64,000 bases of DNA from Citrobacter werkmanii NBRC 105721 (lineage in GTDB: Bacteria > Pseudomonadota > Gammaproteobacteria > Enterobacterales > Enterobacteriaceae): assembly GCA_000759755.1 (NCBI GenBank), contig BBMW01000013.1, positions 1 to 64,000 of the forward strand, in the 5' to 3' direction. The translations under genes and the position numbers were made by a program. The notes beneath the pieces are model-generated. The model had not been told where the DNA came from. It did not search any database and was given only the letters and a program-made list of their open reading frames with translations. This document shows positions 10,509 through 21,776 of this stretch, piece after piece (position 1 is the first letter of the stretch; the number at the start of each line of letters is the position of its first letter).

Positions 10509-12005
10509 ATGGCTCACCCACATTTATTAGCGGAAAGAATTTCCCGTCTGAGCAATGCGCTGGAAAAGGGACTTTATGAACGTAGCCACGCCATTCGCCT
10601 TTGCCTGCTGGCTGCTCTAAGCGGCGAGAGCGTATTCTTATTAGGTCCTCCAGGGATCGCAAAAAGCTTAATCGCCCGTCGACTGAAGTTCGCCTTTCAA
10701 AACGCCCGTGCTTTCGAATATCTGATGACGCGCTTCTCTACGCCAGAAGAGGTGTTTGGCCCACTGTCAATCCAGGCGCTGAAAGACGAAGGTCGCTATG
10801 AACGCTTAACGGCGGGCTACTTACCCGAAGCTGAAATTGTCTTTCTCGATGAAATCTGGAAAGCAGGCCCGGCCATTCTCAACACCCTGCTGACCGCCAT
10901 TAACGAACGGCATTTTCGTAACGGCGCGCATGAAGAGAAAATCCCGATGCGTCTGCTGGTGGCCGCCTCCAACGAACTGCCTGAAGCAGACAGCAGTCTG
11001 GAAGCCCTGTATGACCGTATGCTCATCCGCCTGTGGCTGGATAAAGTTCAGGACAAGGCCAACTTCCGCTCCATGCTGTTAAGCCAGCAGGATGAAAGTG
11101 ACAACCCGGTTCCGACGTCGTTACAGGTGACGGATGAAGAGTATTACCAGTGGCAAAAGGACATTGGCGCCATCAAGCTGCCCGATCGCGTCTTTGAGCT
11201 TATTTTCACGCTGCGCCAGCAGTTAGACGCATTACCGAATGCCCCTTATGTCTCCGATCGTCGCTGGAAAAAAGCTATCCGCTTACTTCAGGCCAGCGCC
11301 TTCTTCAGCGGACGTGATGCGGTTGTGCCTATCGACCTGATCCTGCTGAAAGATTGCTTGTGGTACGACGCGCAAAGCCTGAATCTGATGCAACAGCAGC
11401 TCGAAATTTTGATGACCGGACACGCCTGGCAGCAGCAAGCCATGCTGACGCGTCTGGCCAGCATTGTGCAGCGCCGCATCCAGCTCCAGCAGCAGCAAAG
11501 CGACAAAACGGCATTCACGGTGATCCGTCAGGGTGGCATGTTCAGCCGTCGTCCTCATTATGATTTACCCCCGGAAGCCACATCTTCAGTCGTAACATTA
11601 CTGCTGCAAAAGCCTTTAAAGCTGCATGATATGGAAGTTATCCATATTGCTTTTGAACGTAGTGCGCTGGAAATGTGGCTGACCAAAGGCGGTGAGATCC
11701 GCGGAAAATTAAACGGGATCGGCTTCGCCCAAACGCTGAACATGGAAGTCGATAGCGCACAGCATCTGGTTGTGCGCGACGTCAGTTTGCAAGGCTCTCG
11801 TCTGGCGCTGCCCGGCGCATCGCAAGAGAGTATGCCTGATGAGATAAAACAGCAGCTTGAAGCACTTGATAACGAGTGGCACCAGCAGCACAGCGCATTC
11901 AGCGACCAGCAAAAATGTCTGTTTATTCATAGCGACTGGTTAGCCCGCATTGAGGCCAGCCTGCAGGATGTCGGGGCACAAATCCGCCAGGCGCAACAAT
12001 GCTAA
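10509..12005 (+). CDS. ravA: MoxR-family ATPase RavA
   Basis: A 498-residue AAA+ ATPase of the MoxR group, which in E. coli forms a hexamer and binds the lysine decarboxylase LdcI and, with ViaA, respiratory complexes. Walker A is GPPGIAKS (about residues 46-53), Walker B is FLDEIWK (about 110-116), and the LARA insertion domain follows in the C-terminal half. I use the ATG at 10509; a TTG 24 bases upstream stays in frame but lies closer to no better ribosome site. The 3' end overlaps viaA by seven bases, indicating coupled translation. Confidence 0.97.
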   Translation: MAHPHLLAERISRLSNALEKGLYERSHAIRLCLLAALSGESVFLLGPPGIAKSLIARRLKFAFQNARAFEYLMTRFSTPEEVFGPLSIQALKDEGRYERLTAGYLPEAEIVFLDEIWKAGPAILNTLLTAINERHFRNGAHEEKIPMRLLVAASNELPEADSSLEALYDRMLIRLWLDKVQDKANFRSMLLSQQDESDNPVPTSLQVTDEEYYQWQKDIGAIKLPDRVFELIFTLRQQLDALPNAPYVSDRRWKKAIRLLQASAFFSGRDAVVPIDLILLKDCLWYDAQSLNLMQQQLEILMTGHAWQQQAMLTRLASIVQRRIQLQQQQSDKTAFTVIRQGGMFSRRPHYDLPPEATSSVVTLLLQKPLKLHDMEVIHIAFERSALEMWLTKGGEIRGKLNGIGFAQTLNMEVDSAQHLVVRDVSLQGSRLALPGASQESMPDEIKQQLEALDNEWHQQHSAFSDQQKCLFIHSDWLARIEASLQDVGAQIRQAQQC

Positions 12006-13450
12006 CCCTTGATACGCTCAATATCATGCTGGCAGTCAGTGAAGAGGCGATGATCGAAGAGATGATCGTCGCCCTGCTGGCTTCTCCAAAGATGGTGGTG
12101 TTTTTTAAAAAGTTTCCTCGCCTTAAAAAAGCGATTACTGACGATATCCCCCGTTGGCGTGAATCATTGCGCAGTCGTCTCAAAGATACCCATGTACCGC
12201 CGGAGTTGATGGAAGAGGTCATTTGTTACCAACAAAGCCAGCTCCTCTCACATGCGCAGTTTATAGTCCAGCTCCCGCAAATATTGGCGCTATTACACCG
12301 CCTCCATTCGCCGTGGGCCGGGCAAGCTCAGCAACTGGTTGATGACAACAGTACCTTTACGCCCGCCCTGCATACGCTTTTTCTCCAGCGCTGGCGCCTG
12401 AGTCTGGTAGTGCAAACCACAACGCTAAATCAGCAACTGCTGGAAGATGAGCGTGAACATTTACTTAGTGAAGTCCAGGAGCGGATGACTCTCAGCGGGC
12501 AACTGGAACCCGTTCTGGCAGAAAACGACAACGCCGCAGGCCGGTTATGGGATATGAGCGCAGGTCAAATCAAGCGCGGCGATTATCAACTGATGGTGAA
12601 ATATGGCGAATTCCTGACGCAACAACCCGAACTCCAGCGTCTGGCTGAACAGTTAGGCCGTTCCAGAGAAGCGAAATCAGTGCCGCGTAAAGATGCGCCC
12701 ATGGAGACCTTCCGTACCCTTGTGCGGGAACCCGCCACCGTCCCGGAACAGGTGGATGGCATCCAGCAAAGCGATGACATCCTGCGCCTGTTGCCGCCGG
12801 AACTGGCCACACTGGGTATTACTGAACTGGAATACGAATTCTACCGACGGCTGGTGGAAAAGCAGCTGTTGACCTATCGTCTGCACGGCGAGGCATGGCG
12901 CGAGAAAGTAACGGAACGTCCGGTGGTGCATCAGGATTTTGATGAGCAGCCGCGCGGACCTTTTATTGTTTGCGTAGATACGTCTGGATCAATGGGCGGG
13001 TTTAATGAGCAGTGTGCGAAAGCCTTTTGCCTGGCGCTAATGCGCGTCGCCCTGGCCGATAACCGGCGCTGTTTCATTATGCTGTTTTCAACAGAAGTGG
13101 TCCGCTATGAGCTGTCTGGCCCGGAAGGTATTGAACAAGCGATCCGTTTTTTAAGCCAGCGTTTTCGCGGCGGTACCGATATTGCCAGCTGCTTTCGCGC
13201 CATTATTGAGCGCATGCAGGGCCGGGAATGGTTTGATGCCGATGCGGTGGTGATCTCTGATTTTATCGCTCAGCGATTGCCCGATGAGGTCGTCAATAAA
13301 GTGGGGGAATTACAGCGATTGCACCAGCATCGTTTTCATGCGGTGGCGATGTCAGCACACGGCAAACCCGGCATCATGCGCATTTTCGATCATATCTGGC
13401 GCTTTGATACCGGGATGCGAAGCCGCCTGCTCAGACGCTGGCGGCGTTAA
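11999..13450 (+). CDS. viaA: VWA-domain protein ViaA
   Basis: A 483-residue partner of RavA. The C-terminal part is a von Willebrand A domain with an intact metal-ion-dependent adhesion motif (DTSGS starting near residue 327, later TD in GGTD). The helical N-terminal half binds RavA and, in E. coli, lipids. It starts inside ravA. The gene converges on asnA with only three bases between stop codons and no hairpin between them. Confidence 0.96.
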   Translation: MLTLDTLNIMLAVSEEAMIEEMIVALLASPKMVVFFKKFPRLKKAITDDIPRWRESLRSRLKDTHVPPELMEEVICYQQSQLLSHAQFIVQLPQILALLHRLHSPWAGQAQQLVDDNSTFTPALHTLFLQRWRLSLVVQTTTLNQQLLEDEREHLLSEVQERMTLSGQLEPVLAENDNAAGRLWDMSAGQIKRGDYQLMVKYGEFLTQQPELQRLAEQLGRSREAKSVPRKDAPMETFRTLVREPATVPEQVDGIQQSDDILRLLPPELATLGITELEYEFYRRLVEKQLLTYRLHGEAWREKVTERPVVHQDFDEQPRGPFIVCVDTSGSMGGFNEQCAKAFCLALMRVALADNRRCFIMLFSTEVVRYELSGPEGIEQAIRFLSQRFRGGTDIASCFRAIIERMQGREWFDADAVVISDFIAQRLPDEVVNKVGELQRLHQHRFHAVAMSAHGKPGIMRIFDHIWRFDTGMRSRLLRRWRR

Positions 13451-13453
13451 TTC

Positions 13454-14446
13454 TTACAACAGGGAAGAAACGCTTTCACGTACCTGTGCCGGCCATACAC
13501 CACACTGAACCTGACCGATATGTGGTAATTGCAACAATAGCATGGTCAGACGCGACTGCCCAATCCCGCCGCCAATTGTCTGTGGCATTTCACCGCGCAG
13601 CAGCGCCTGGTGCCATTCCAGACTCAGGCGATCTTCATCACCGGTCAAAGAAAGCTGGTGTTTCAGGGTGTCGGCATCCACACGGATCCCCATAGAAGAC
13701 AGTTCAAACGCATCTTCCAGAACCGGGTTCCACACCAGAATATCACCGTTCAGCCCGGCATGACCCAGCTCGGAGGACGAACTCCAGTCGTCATAATCCG
13801 GTGCGCGTACATCATGACGGTGACCGTCACTGAGCTTGCCGCCGATCCCTACCAGGAATACTGCGCCCAGTTCTTTTGCGATCGCACGTTCACGACCTTT
13901 CGCGTCAAGATCTGGATAACGAGATAACAGCTCCTGGCTATGAACAAAGTGGATCTGCTCTGGCAGGAACGGTGCCAGACCAAACTCTTTGCTAACCGCA
14001 GCCTCGGTGGCCTTAATTCCCGCCCAGATAGCCTCTACCGTGCTTTTCAGAGTGGAGAATTGACGCTCACCGTCGCCCATCACGCGCTCCCAGTCCCACT
14101 GGTCAACATACACTGAGTGCAGTGGGGAGAGGCGATCTTCATCGGGACGCAGGGCCTTCATGTGCGTGTACAGCCCTTCGCCTGCGCTAAAGTCGTGTTG
14201 TCCTAACGTTTGACGCTTCCACTTCGCCAGTGAATGAACCACTTCGAATTGAGCGTCTGGCAATGCTTTAACCTTCACCTGCACCGCTTTTTCACAGCCA
14301 GACAAGTTATCCTGCGTGCCATCTCCTACGCGGCTGAGGATCGGAGCCTGAACTTCGATCAGACCTAAACGCTCTTCCAGCTGGCGAGAAAAATGAGATT
14401 TTACGAAGCTAATTTGACGTTGTTTGGCAATGTAAGCGGTTTTCAT
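13454..14446 (-). CDS. asnA: Aspartate-ammonia ligase AsnA
   Basis: A 330-residue ammonia-dependent asparagine synthetase, which joins aspartate and ammonium using ATP (to AMP). It resembles class II aminoacyl-tRNA synthetases; the C-terminal [14 protein letters not shown] is the class II motif 3. I start at the ATG at 14446 ([11 protein letters not shown]), the E. coli length; an upstream in-frame ATG at 14506 would enter the promoter region. It is divergent from its regulator asnC. Confidence 0.98.
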   Translation of the reverse strand: MKTAYIAKQRQISFVKSHFSRQLEERLGLIEVQAPILSRVGDGTQDNLSGCEKAVQVKVKALPDAQFEVVHSLAKWKRQTLGQHDFSAGEGLYTHMKALRPDEDRLSPLHSVYVDQWDWERVMGDGERQFSTLKSTVEAIWAGIKATEAAVSKEFGLAPFLPEQIHFVHSQELLSRYPDLDAKGRERAIAKELGAVFLVGIGGKLSDGHRHDVRAPDYDDWSSSSELGHAGLNGDILVWNPVLEDAFELSSMGIRVDADTLKHQLSLTGDEDRLSLEWHQALLRGEMPQTIGGGIGQSRLTMLLLQLPHIGQVQCGVWPAQVRESVSSLL

Positions 14447-14597
14447 TATGTGTACTCCTGTGTCCTGTTGCCTATGATTAAGCAACAGAATGGAGGTAAT
14501 ATTCAATAATCAACAAACAAAAAGCCAACTTCGATTTTGATTCGTTAAAATTAGCGTCTAAAATAGAAGGAATCATTAATCTACATAAGAAAAACCT
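14447..14597. promoter_or_regulatory. asnA/asnC divergent promoter region
   Basis: 151 AT-rich bases between the divergent asnA and asnC genes. In E. coli AsnC activates asnA when asparagine is scarce and represses itself from this segment. I cannot place individual AsnC sites. Confidence 0.55.
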
Positions 14598-15056
14598 ATG
14601 GAAAATTATCAGATCGACAATCTGGACCGCGGCATTCTTGATGCCCTGATGGAAAATGCCCGCACCGCCTACGCCGAATTGGCCAAACAGTTTGGCGTTA
14701 GTCCGGGGACAATTCACGTTCGCGTAGAGAAGATGAAGCAGGCCGGGATCATCACCGGTGCGCGTATTGATGTCAGTCCCAAACAATTGGGTTATGACGT
14801 CGGCTGCTTTATCGGCATCATCCTGAAAAGCGCGAAGGACTATCCGTCAGCGCTGGCCAGGCTGGAAAGTCTTGATGAAGTGACCGAAGCGTATTACACC
14901 ACCGGACACTACAGCATCTTTATTAAGGTGATGTGCAAGTCGATCGACGCGCTGCAACAGGTACTTATCAACAAGATCCAAACAATTGATGAAATTCAGT
15001 CCACTGAAACCCTGATCGTCCTGCAGAACCCGATCATGCGTACCATCAAGCCGTGA
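14598..15056 (+). CDS. asnC: Lrp/AsnC-family regulator AsnC
   Basis: A 152-residue regulator. The N-terminal helix-turn-helix (YAELAKQFGVSPGTIHVRVEKM, about residues 24-45) is followed by an RAM ligand domain that in E. coli binds asparagine. It activates the divergent asnA. mioC follows on the same strand 88 bases later, and transcription from asnC toward mioC and the origin is a known feature of this region in E. coli. Confidence 0.97.
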   Translation: MENYQIDNLDRGILDALMENARTAYAELAKQFGVSPGTIHVRVEKMKQAGIITGARIDVSPKQLGYDVGCFIGIILKSAKDYPSALARLESLDEVTEAYYTTGHYSIFIKVMCKSIDALQQVLINKIQTIDEIQSTETLIVLQNPIMRTIKP

Positions 15057-15077
15057 TCGTTTTTTTTAATCCCACAT

Positions 15078-15086
15078 TTTTCCACA
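15078..15086 (+). promoter_or_regulatory. DnaA box in the mioC promoter region
   Basis: TTTTCCACA matches the DnaA 9-mer with one change from TTATCCACA. E. coli mioC has a DnaA box at the same place, linking transcription toward oriC to DnaA level. Confidence 0.65.
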
Positions 15087-15144
15087 GGTAGATCCCAGCT
15101 CGCTCACAGCGTACAATGCGCCTTCTTTATAAAGGTGGGCGAGC

Positions 15145-15594
15145 ATGGCAGACATCACTCTTATCAGCGGCAGCACGCTTGGCAGTGCGGAATATGTAGC
15201 AGAACATCTGGCAGAAAAGCTGGACGACGCCGGTTTTTCCAGCGAAATACTGCACGGCCCAATGCTGGATGAGGTTCCGGCTGAAGGGATCTGGCTGGTG
15301 ATCAGCTCCACACACGGTGCCGGAGACATTCCTGACAACCTGCAACCTTTATATGAAGCATTACGCGAGCAAAAACCGGACCTGTCACAAGTACACTTCG
15401 GCGCAATCGGCATCGGCAGTCGTGAATATGACACCTTTTGCGGCGCAATCGACAAGCTGGAAGCAGAACTGAAAGCCTGTGGGGCAAAACAGATCGGCGA
15501 AACGCTGAAGATCAACGTGCTGGAACATGAAATTCCGGAAGATCCGGCTGAAATTTGGTTGGGATCCTGGTATCCATTGCTCAGAGATTTGTAA
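15145..15594 (+). CDS. mioC: Flavodoxin-like protein MioC
   Basis: A 149-residue short-chain flavodoxin. The FMN phosphate loop (SGSTLGSAE) is at the N-terminus and the isoalloxazine-contact segments (SSTHGAGDIPD and GIGSREYDTFCGA) follow. E. coli MioC (147 residues) binds FMN and was reported as needed for biotin synthase activity in vitro. The stop codon lies one base before the right end of oriC, so its transcription runs into the origin. Confidence 0.96.
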   Translation: MADITLISGSTLGSAEYVAEHLAEKLDDAGFSSEILHGPMLDEVPAEGIWLVISSTHGAGDIPDNLQPLYEALREQKPDLSQVHFGAIGIGSREYDTFCGAIDKLEAELKACGAKQIGETLKINVLEHEIPEDPAEIWLGSWYPLLRDL

Positions 15595-15610
15595 AGATCG
15601 CACTTTTTTA

Positions 15611-15619
15611 TGTGGATAA
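15611..15619 (-). promoter_or_regulatory. DnaA box R4
   Basis: TGTGGATAA, the complement of the perfect 9-mer TTATCCACA; the outermost high-affinity box on the mioC side. Confidence 0.93.
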
Positions 15620-15649
15620 CTCTGGTTAAAAGCTTGGATCAACCGGTAG

Positions 15650-15658
15650 TTATCCAAA
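15650..15658 (+). promoter_or_regulatory. DnaA box R3
   Basis: TTATCCAAA, one base off the consensus, as for the weak R3 box of E. coli. Confidence 0.8.
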
Positions 15659-15684
15659 GAATAACGGCTGTTCAGTTTTTGAGT

Positions 15685-15693
15685 TGTGTATAA
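15685..15693 (-). promoter_or_regulatory. DnaA box R2
   Basis: TGTGTATAA, the complement of TTATACACA, identical to the E. coli R2 box. Confidence 0.9.
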
Positions 15694-15735
15694 CCCTTCA
15701 TTCTGATCCCAGCTTATACGGACCAGGATCACCGA

Positions 15736-15744
15736 TCATTCACA
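15736..15744 (+). promoter_or_regulatory. DnaA box R5 (M)
   Basis: TCATTCACA, the ATP-DnaA-preferring weak box seen at this position in E. coli. Confidence 0.8.
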
Positions 15745-15790
15745 GCTAATGATCCTCAGCAACCTGTTGATCTTATTCAAAGGATCGCTC

Positions 15791-15799
15791 TTATCCACA
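15791..15799 (+). promoter_or_regulatory. DnaA box R1
   Basis: Perfect TTATCCACA next to the unwinding element. Confidence 0.93.
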
Positions 15800-15812
15800 G
15801 AGAGTGGCGATC

Positions 15813-15856
15813 CTAATAAGAGATCACAATAAAACAGATCTCTAAGTAAAAAGATC
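15813..15856. other. DNA unwinding element with three 13-mers
   Basis: Three copies of the GATCTnTTnTTTT-type 13-mer, read on the minus strand: R at 15813-15825, M at 15828-15840 and L at 15844-15856. This is the strand-opening site of oriC. Confidence 0.9.
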
Positions 15857-15966
15857 TTCTTTTTAATACCCAGGATCCCAGGTCTTTCTCGATCGACTAA
15901 AGTTGAGTAGAATCCACGGCCCGGGCTTCAATCCATTTTCACACCGCGTTATGCGAGGCAATTACC

Positions 15967-17856
15967 ATGTTTTATCAGGATCCTTTTGACGTCATCATCA
16001 TTGGCGGGGGTCATGCAGGCACCGAAGCCGCAATGGCCGCGGCGCGAATGGGACAACAAACCCTGCTTTTGACACACAATATCGATACTCTGGGGCAGAT
16101 GAGCTGCAACCCGGCGATTGGCGGTATTGGGAAGGGACACCTGGTAAAAGAAGTGGATGCGCTTGGTGGATTGATGGCAAAAGCGATCGACCATGCCGGC
16201 ATTCAGTTTAGGATACTAAACGCAAGCAAAGGGCCAGCCGTTCGCGCTACCCGAGCTCAGGCCGATCGTGTGCTTTATCGTCAGGCGGTACGCACCGCGC
16301 TGGAGAATCAACCCAACCTGATGATCTTCCAGCAGGCGGTTGAAGATCTGATTGTTGAAAACGATCGTGTTGTGGGTGCGGTAACCCAAATGGGACTGAA
16401 GTTCCGTGCCAAAGCGGTCGTATTAACCGTGGGGACTTTCCTCGACGGAAAAATTCATATTGGTCTGGACAACTACAGCGGCGGCCGTGCTGGCGATCCG
16501 CCGTCTATTCCGCTGTCACGCCGTCTGCGTGAACTGCCGCTGCGCGTCAGCCGCCTGAAAACCGGTACGCCGCCGCGTATTGATGCACGCACGATTGATT
16601 TCAGCGTTCTGGGTCAGCAAAACAGCGACAACCCAATGCCGGTCTTCTCATTCCTGGGCGACGCTTCTCAGCATCCGCGCCAGATGCCGTGCTACATCAC
16701 GCATACCAATGAGAAAACCCATGACGTGATCCGCAATAACCTCGATCGTAGCCCAATGTACGCTGGCGTGATCGAAGGTATTGGCCCGCGCTACTGCCCG
16801 TCGATCGAAGACAAAGTAATGCGCTTTGCCGATCGCAACCAGCATCAGATCTTCCTCGAACCGGAAGGACTAACTTCTAACGAAATTTATCCGAACGGTA
16901 TATCCACCAGCCTGCCGTTCGATGTGCAGATGCAAATTGTTCGTTCAATGGAAGGGATGGAAAACGCGAAAATCGTCCGTCCTGGCTATGCGATTGAGTA
17001 CGATTTCTTCGATCCGCGCGACCTGAAACCGACGCTGGAAAGCAAATTCATCCGCGGTCTGTTCTTTGCTGGCCAGATCAACGGTACAACCGGTTACGAA
17101 GAAGCCGCCGCGCAAGGCATGCTGGCAGGTCTCAACGCCGCACGCTTGTCTGCTGAGAAAGACGGCTGGGCGCCGCGTCGCGATCAGGCTTACCTTGGCG
17201 TGCTGGTTGACGATCTCTGCACCCTGGGAACCAAAGAACCGTACCGCATGTTTACCTCACGCGCTGAATATCGCTTGATGCTGCGTGAAGATAACGCCGA
17301 CCTGCGTCTGACCGAAATTGGCCGTGAACTCGGTCTGGTGGACGATGAGCGTTGGGCTCGCTTCAACGAGAAGCTGGAGCGCATCGAACAGGAACGCCAG
17401 CGTCTCAAATCAACCTGGGTAAACCCATTAGCGGAATCTGCAGCAGAAGTGAACGCTCACCTGGCAACACCTTTATCTCGTGAGGCCAGCGGTGAGGATC
17501 TGTTGCGTCGCCCGGATATGACCTATGCTCAGTTGACCTCTTTATCTGCATTCGCACCGGCGCTTGACGATGCTCAGGCCGCAGAACAGGTTGAGATTCA
17601 GGTGAAATACGAAGGGTATATCGCTCGTCAGCAGGAAGAAATCGAAAGACAACAGCGTAATGAGAATACCCTGTTGCCTGCAACGCTGGATTATCGCCAG
17701 GTCTCGGGCTTGTCGAATGAAGTCATCGCCAAACTGAACGATCACAAACCGGTATCGATCGGCCAGGCATCGCGCATTTCTGGCGTAACGCCTGCCGCCA
17801 TTTCCATTCTGCTGGTATGGCTGAAAAAACAAGGCATGCTGCGTCGCAGCGCTTGA
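15967..17856 (+). CDS. mnmG: tRNA uridine-5-carboxymethylaminomethyl modification enzyme MnmG
   Basis: A 629-residue FAD enzyme (old name GidA) that works with MnmE to place cmnm5/mnm5 groups on wobble U34 of certain tRNAs. The N-terminal dinucleotide fold is [13 protein letters not shown] (about residues 10-22). The two GidA signatures ([11 protein letters not shown] and the region around [16 protein letters not shown]) are intact. Its partner mnmE is at 47326-48690. It starts beside oriC, and its transcription away from the origin influences initiation in E. coli. Confidence 0.98.
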   Translation: MFYQDPFDVIIIGGGHAGTEAAMAAARMGQQTLLLTHNIDTLGQMSCNPAIGGIGKGHLVKEVDALGGLMAKAIDHAGIQFRILNASKGPAVRATRAQADRVLYRQAVRTALENQPNLMIFQQAVEDLIVENDRVVGAVTQMGLKFRAKAVVLTVGTFLDGKIHIGLDNYSGGRAGDPPSIPLSRRLRELPLRVSRLKTGTPPRIDARTIDFSVLGQQNSDNPMPVFSFLGDASQHPRQMPCYITHTNEKTHDVIRNNLDRSPMYAGVIEGIGPRYCPSIEDKVMRFADRNQHQIFLEPEGLTSNEIYPNGISTSLPFDVQMQIVRSMEGMENAKIVRPGYAIEYDFFDPRDLKPTLESKFIRGLFFAGQINGTTGYEEAAAQGMLAGLNAARLSAEKDGWAPRRDQAYLGVLVDDLCTLGTKEPYRMFTSRAEYRLMLREDNADLRLTEIGRELGLVDDERWARFNEKLERIEQERQRLKSTWVNPLAESAAEVNAHLATPLSREASGEDLLRRPDMTYAQLTSLSAFAPALDDAQAAEQVEIQVKYEGYIARQQEEIERQQRNENTLLPATLDYRQVSGLSNEVIAKLNDHKPVSIGQASRISGVTPAAISILLVWLKKQGMLRRSA

Positions 17857-17868
17857 TAACACTAATTT

Positions 17869-17934
17869 GGCGGGGGCGCTTCGCTTACCCGCCCTACAAA
17901 TTTGTAGGCCCGATAAGCGAAAGCGCATCGGGCA
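17869..17934. repeat. REP/BIME element between mnmG and rsmG
   Basis: Two facing repetitive extragenic palindromes. The first is ggcgggggcgcttcgc with its complement through 17893; the second, from about 17905 to 17934, pairs gcccgataagcg with cgcatcgggc around gaaa. Such pairs are common in enterobacterial operon spacers and stabilise mRNA or bind gyrase. Confidence 0.8.
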
Positions 17935-17958
17935 TTTGATTATTAACAGGTAATGACC

Positions 17959-18582
17959 GTGCTCAACAAACTCTCTCGTCTTCTGGCTGATGCCGGTATT
18001 TCTCTTACCGATCACCAGAAAAATCAGCTGATTGCGTATGTCGATATGCTGCATAAATGGAATAAAGCATACAACCTGACGTCGGTGCGGGATCCCAACG
18101 AAATGTTGGTGCGCCATATTCTGGACAGCATTGTTGTTGCGCCTTATCTGAAGGGCGAGCGCTTTATTGATGTTGGCACGGGACCGGGTCTGCCGGGAAT
18201 TCCACTCTCTATCGTGCGGCCTGAAGCGCATTTCACACTGTTGGATAGCCTGGGAAAACGGGTCCGTTTCTTACGTCAGGTGCAGCATGAGCTTGGCCTT
18301 ACTAACATCACGCCTGTGCAAAGTCGGGTTGAAGAATTTCCTTCAGAGCCGCCATTTGATGGGGTGATTAGCCGTGCTTTCGCGTCCCTCAATGATATGG
18401 TGAGCTGGTGTCATCACTTGCCTGGCCAGAACGGACGCTTTTATGCACTCAAAGGGCAGTTGCCTGAAGATGAAATAGCCTCGTTGCCTGCAGAATTTTG
18501 CGTCGAGTCAGTTGAAAAATTGCGCGTTCCGCAACTGGATGGCGAACGTCATTTGGTGGTTATTAAGCCAAACAAAATTTAA
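17959..18582 (+). CDS. rsmG: 16S rRNA (guanine527-N7)-methyltransferase RsmG
   Basis: A 207-residue SAM-dependent methyltransferase (old name GidB) that modifies G527 of 16S rRNA. The SAM-binding motif [12 protein letters not shown] is near residues 70-81. I prefer the GTG start at 17959: an aggt ribosome site lies about eight bases upstream, while the in-frame ATG at 17953 is only two bases from it. Loss of this enzyme gives low-level streptomycin resistance in several bacteria. Confidence 0.96.
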   Translation: MLNKLSRLLADAGISLTDHQKNQLIAYVDMLHKWNKAYNLTSVRDPNEMLVRHILDSIVVAPYLKGERFIDVGTGPGLPGIPLSIVRPEAHFTLLDSLGKRVRFLRQVQHELGLTNITPVQSRVEEFPSEPPFDGVISRAFASLNDMVSWCHHLPGQNGRFYALKGQLPEDEIASLPAEFCVESVEKLRVPQLDGERHLVVIKPNKI

Positions 18583-19196
18583 TTTTTATCAAAAAAAATA
18601 GAGAAAAAACGTCTATTCAGGTGTTAAAAGTTATAGAGGGTAGTGTGGCGAAATGCTGTCACATTTCACCTCTACCTTACGGTTTTGCATCATAACTATA
18701 ACGTACCGTTTTTTGTTAAAAGCGAAACAAGTCAACTGTGAAAATATCAGTCTGCTAAAAATAGAACCTAAGAACCACCGCTTGTGTTAATTTTTTATTA
18801 TAAATGTCAATCAGTGGTTCTTTTGTTGTTAGGCGTTGTTTTTGAAATAGTGTCGCTTTTTACGCTTAAATATCAAAAAGATGAAATGGCACCATTTGCC
18901 ACGTAAATAAATTATGCGAAGGGGAATATGTTCAATATGTGATCTGGTGCACGCTTTAACGCCAGTGTTTTCGCGGCATTTGCAGTTTTGCATGATCGTT
19001 CACAGTTTGCCAAAAAGTAATAAATGTGGCGCAGCGAAAAATATTTAAACATTTATTCACTTTTTAGCTACTTATTGTTTGAAATCACGAAGGCGCACCG
19101 TATAATTTGACCGCTTTTTGATGCTTGACTCTAAGCCATAAAGAACGTTTTATACGACACGCGGCATACCTCGAAGGGAGCAGGAGTAAACACGTG
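18583..19196. other. rsmG-atpI intergenic region
   Basis: 614 AT-rich bases with no convincing gene. It holds a 9-bp inverted repeat (aagaaccac at 18770-18778, gtggttctt at 18814-18822) with a long AT loop, followed by T4, and the atp promoter at 19079-19106. A weaker imperfect hairpin surrounds gaaatg/catttc near 18650-18666. The spacer is similarly long in E. coli. Confidence 0.5.
19079..19106 (+). promoter_or_regulatory. atp operon promoter
   Basis: TTGAAA (19079-19084), a 16-base spacer and a perfect TATAAT (19101-19106). It lies about 90 bases ahead of atpI, which fits the main sigma-70 promoter of the ATP synthase operon. Confidence 0.75.
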
Positions 19197-20400
<1,204 letters not shown>

Positions 20401-20428
20401 TTTACCAACACTACTACGTTTTAACTGA

Positions 20429-20697
<269 letters not shown>

Positions 20698-20745
20698 TGA
20701 ATTAAGAGCAATATCAGAACGTTAACTAGATAGAGGCATTGTGCT

Positions 20746-21216
20746 GTGAATCTTAACGCAACAATCCTCGGCCAGGCCATCGCGTTTGTCCTGTTCGTTC
20801 TGTTCTGCATGAAGTATGTATGGCCGCCGTTAATGGCTGCCATCGAAAAACGTCAAAAAGAAATTGCTGACGGCCTTGCTTCTGCAGAACGAGCACATAA
20901 GGATCTTGACCTTGCAAAGGCCAGCGCGACCGACCAGCTGAAAAAAGCGAAGGCGGAAGCTCAGGTAATCATCGAGCAGGCGAACAAACGCCGTGCTCAG
21001 ATCCTGGACGAAGCTAAAACTGAAGCAGAGCAGGAACGTACTAAAATCGTGGCACAGGCGCAGGCGGAAATTGAAGCCGAGCGTAAACGTGCTCGCGAAG
21101 AGCTGCGTAAGCAAGTTGCTATCCTGGCTGTTGCTGGCGCCGAGAAGATCATCGAACGTTCCGTGGATGAAGCTGCTAATAGCGACATCGTGGACAAACT
21201 TGTCGCTGAACTGTAA
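20746..21216 (+). CDS. atpF: ATP synthase subunit b
   Basis: The 156-residue peripheral stalk subunit. One N-terminal transmembrane helix ([22 protein letters not shown]) is followed by a long charged right-handed coiled coil that dimerises and binds delta. It starts with GTG at 20746, preceded by a gagg ribosome site. Confidence 0.97.
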   Translation: MNLNATILGQAIAFVLFVLFCMKYVWPPLMAAIEKRQKEIADGLASAERAHKDLDLAKASATDQLKKAKAEAQVIIEQANKRRAQILDEAKTEAEQERTKIVAQAQAEIEAERKRAREELRKQVAILAVAGAEKIIERSVDEAANSDIVDKLVAEL

Positions 21217-21230
21217 GGAGGGAGGGGCTG

Positions 21231-21764
21231 ATGTCTGAATTTATTACGGTAGCTCGCCCCTACGCCAAAGCAGCTTTTGACTTTGCCGTTGAGCACCAAA
21301 GCGTTGACCGTTGGCAGGATATGCTGACTTTCGCCGCTGAGGTGACGAAAAACGAACAAATGGCAGAGCTTCTCTCTGGCGCGTTGGCGCCAGAAACGCT
21401 CGCTGAGTCGTTTATCGCCGTGTGCGGTGAGCAGCTGGACGAAAGCGGCCAAAACCTGATTAGGGTAATGGCTGAAAATAACCGTCTGAATGCGCTCCCG
21501 GATGTTCTTGAGCAGTTTATTCATCTGCGTGCAGCCAGTGAGGCTATCTCTGAGGTAGAAGTCACTTCTGCCAATGCACTGAGTGATGAACAGCTTACGA
21601 AGATTAGTGCAGCGATGGAAAAACGTCTGTCACGCAAAGTTAAGCTGAATTGCAAAATCGATAAGTCTGTAATGGCAGGCGTAATCATCCGAGCGGGTGA
21701 TATGGTCATTGATGGCAGCGTACGCGGCCGTCTTGAGCGCCTTGCAGACGTCTTGCAGTCTTAA
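21231..21764 (+). CDS. atpH: ATP synthase subunit delta
   Basis: The 177-residue F1 delta subunit that ties the top of the alpha/beta head to the b-dimer stalk. An N-terminal helical bundle ([14 protein letters not shown] signature) precedes a C-terminal domain ending in [15 protein letters not shown] very strong ribosome site (aaggagggagg) precedes the ATG. Confidence 0.97.
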   Translation: MSEFITVARPYAKAAFDFAVEHQSVDRWQDMLTFAAEVTKNEQMAELLSGALAPETLAESFIAVCGEQLDESGQNLIRVMAENNRLNALPDVLEQFIHLRAASEAISEVEVTSANALSDEQLTKISAAMEKRLSRKVKLNCKIDKSVMAGVIIRAGDMVIDGSVRGRLERLADVLQS

Positions 21765-21776
21765 GGGGACTGGAGC

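Larger units (their letters stand above)
15596..15878. other. oriC: Replication origin oriC
   Basis: Between mioC and mnmG, inverted relative to the usual E. coli display (R4 end at left, unwinding element at right). It holds DnaA boxes R4, R3, R2, R5 and R1 and three 13-mers at 15813-15856. GATC sites are very dense throughout, the substrate for Dam and SeqA. Spacing follows E. coli oriC closely, so low-affinity I/tau sites and Fis/IHF sites are likely but were not individually scored. Confidence 0.97.
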
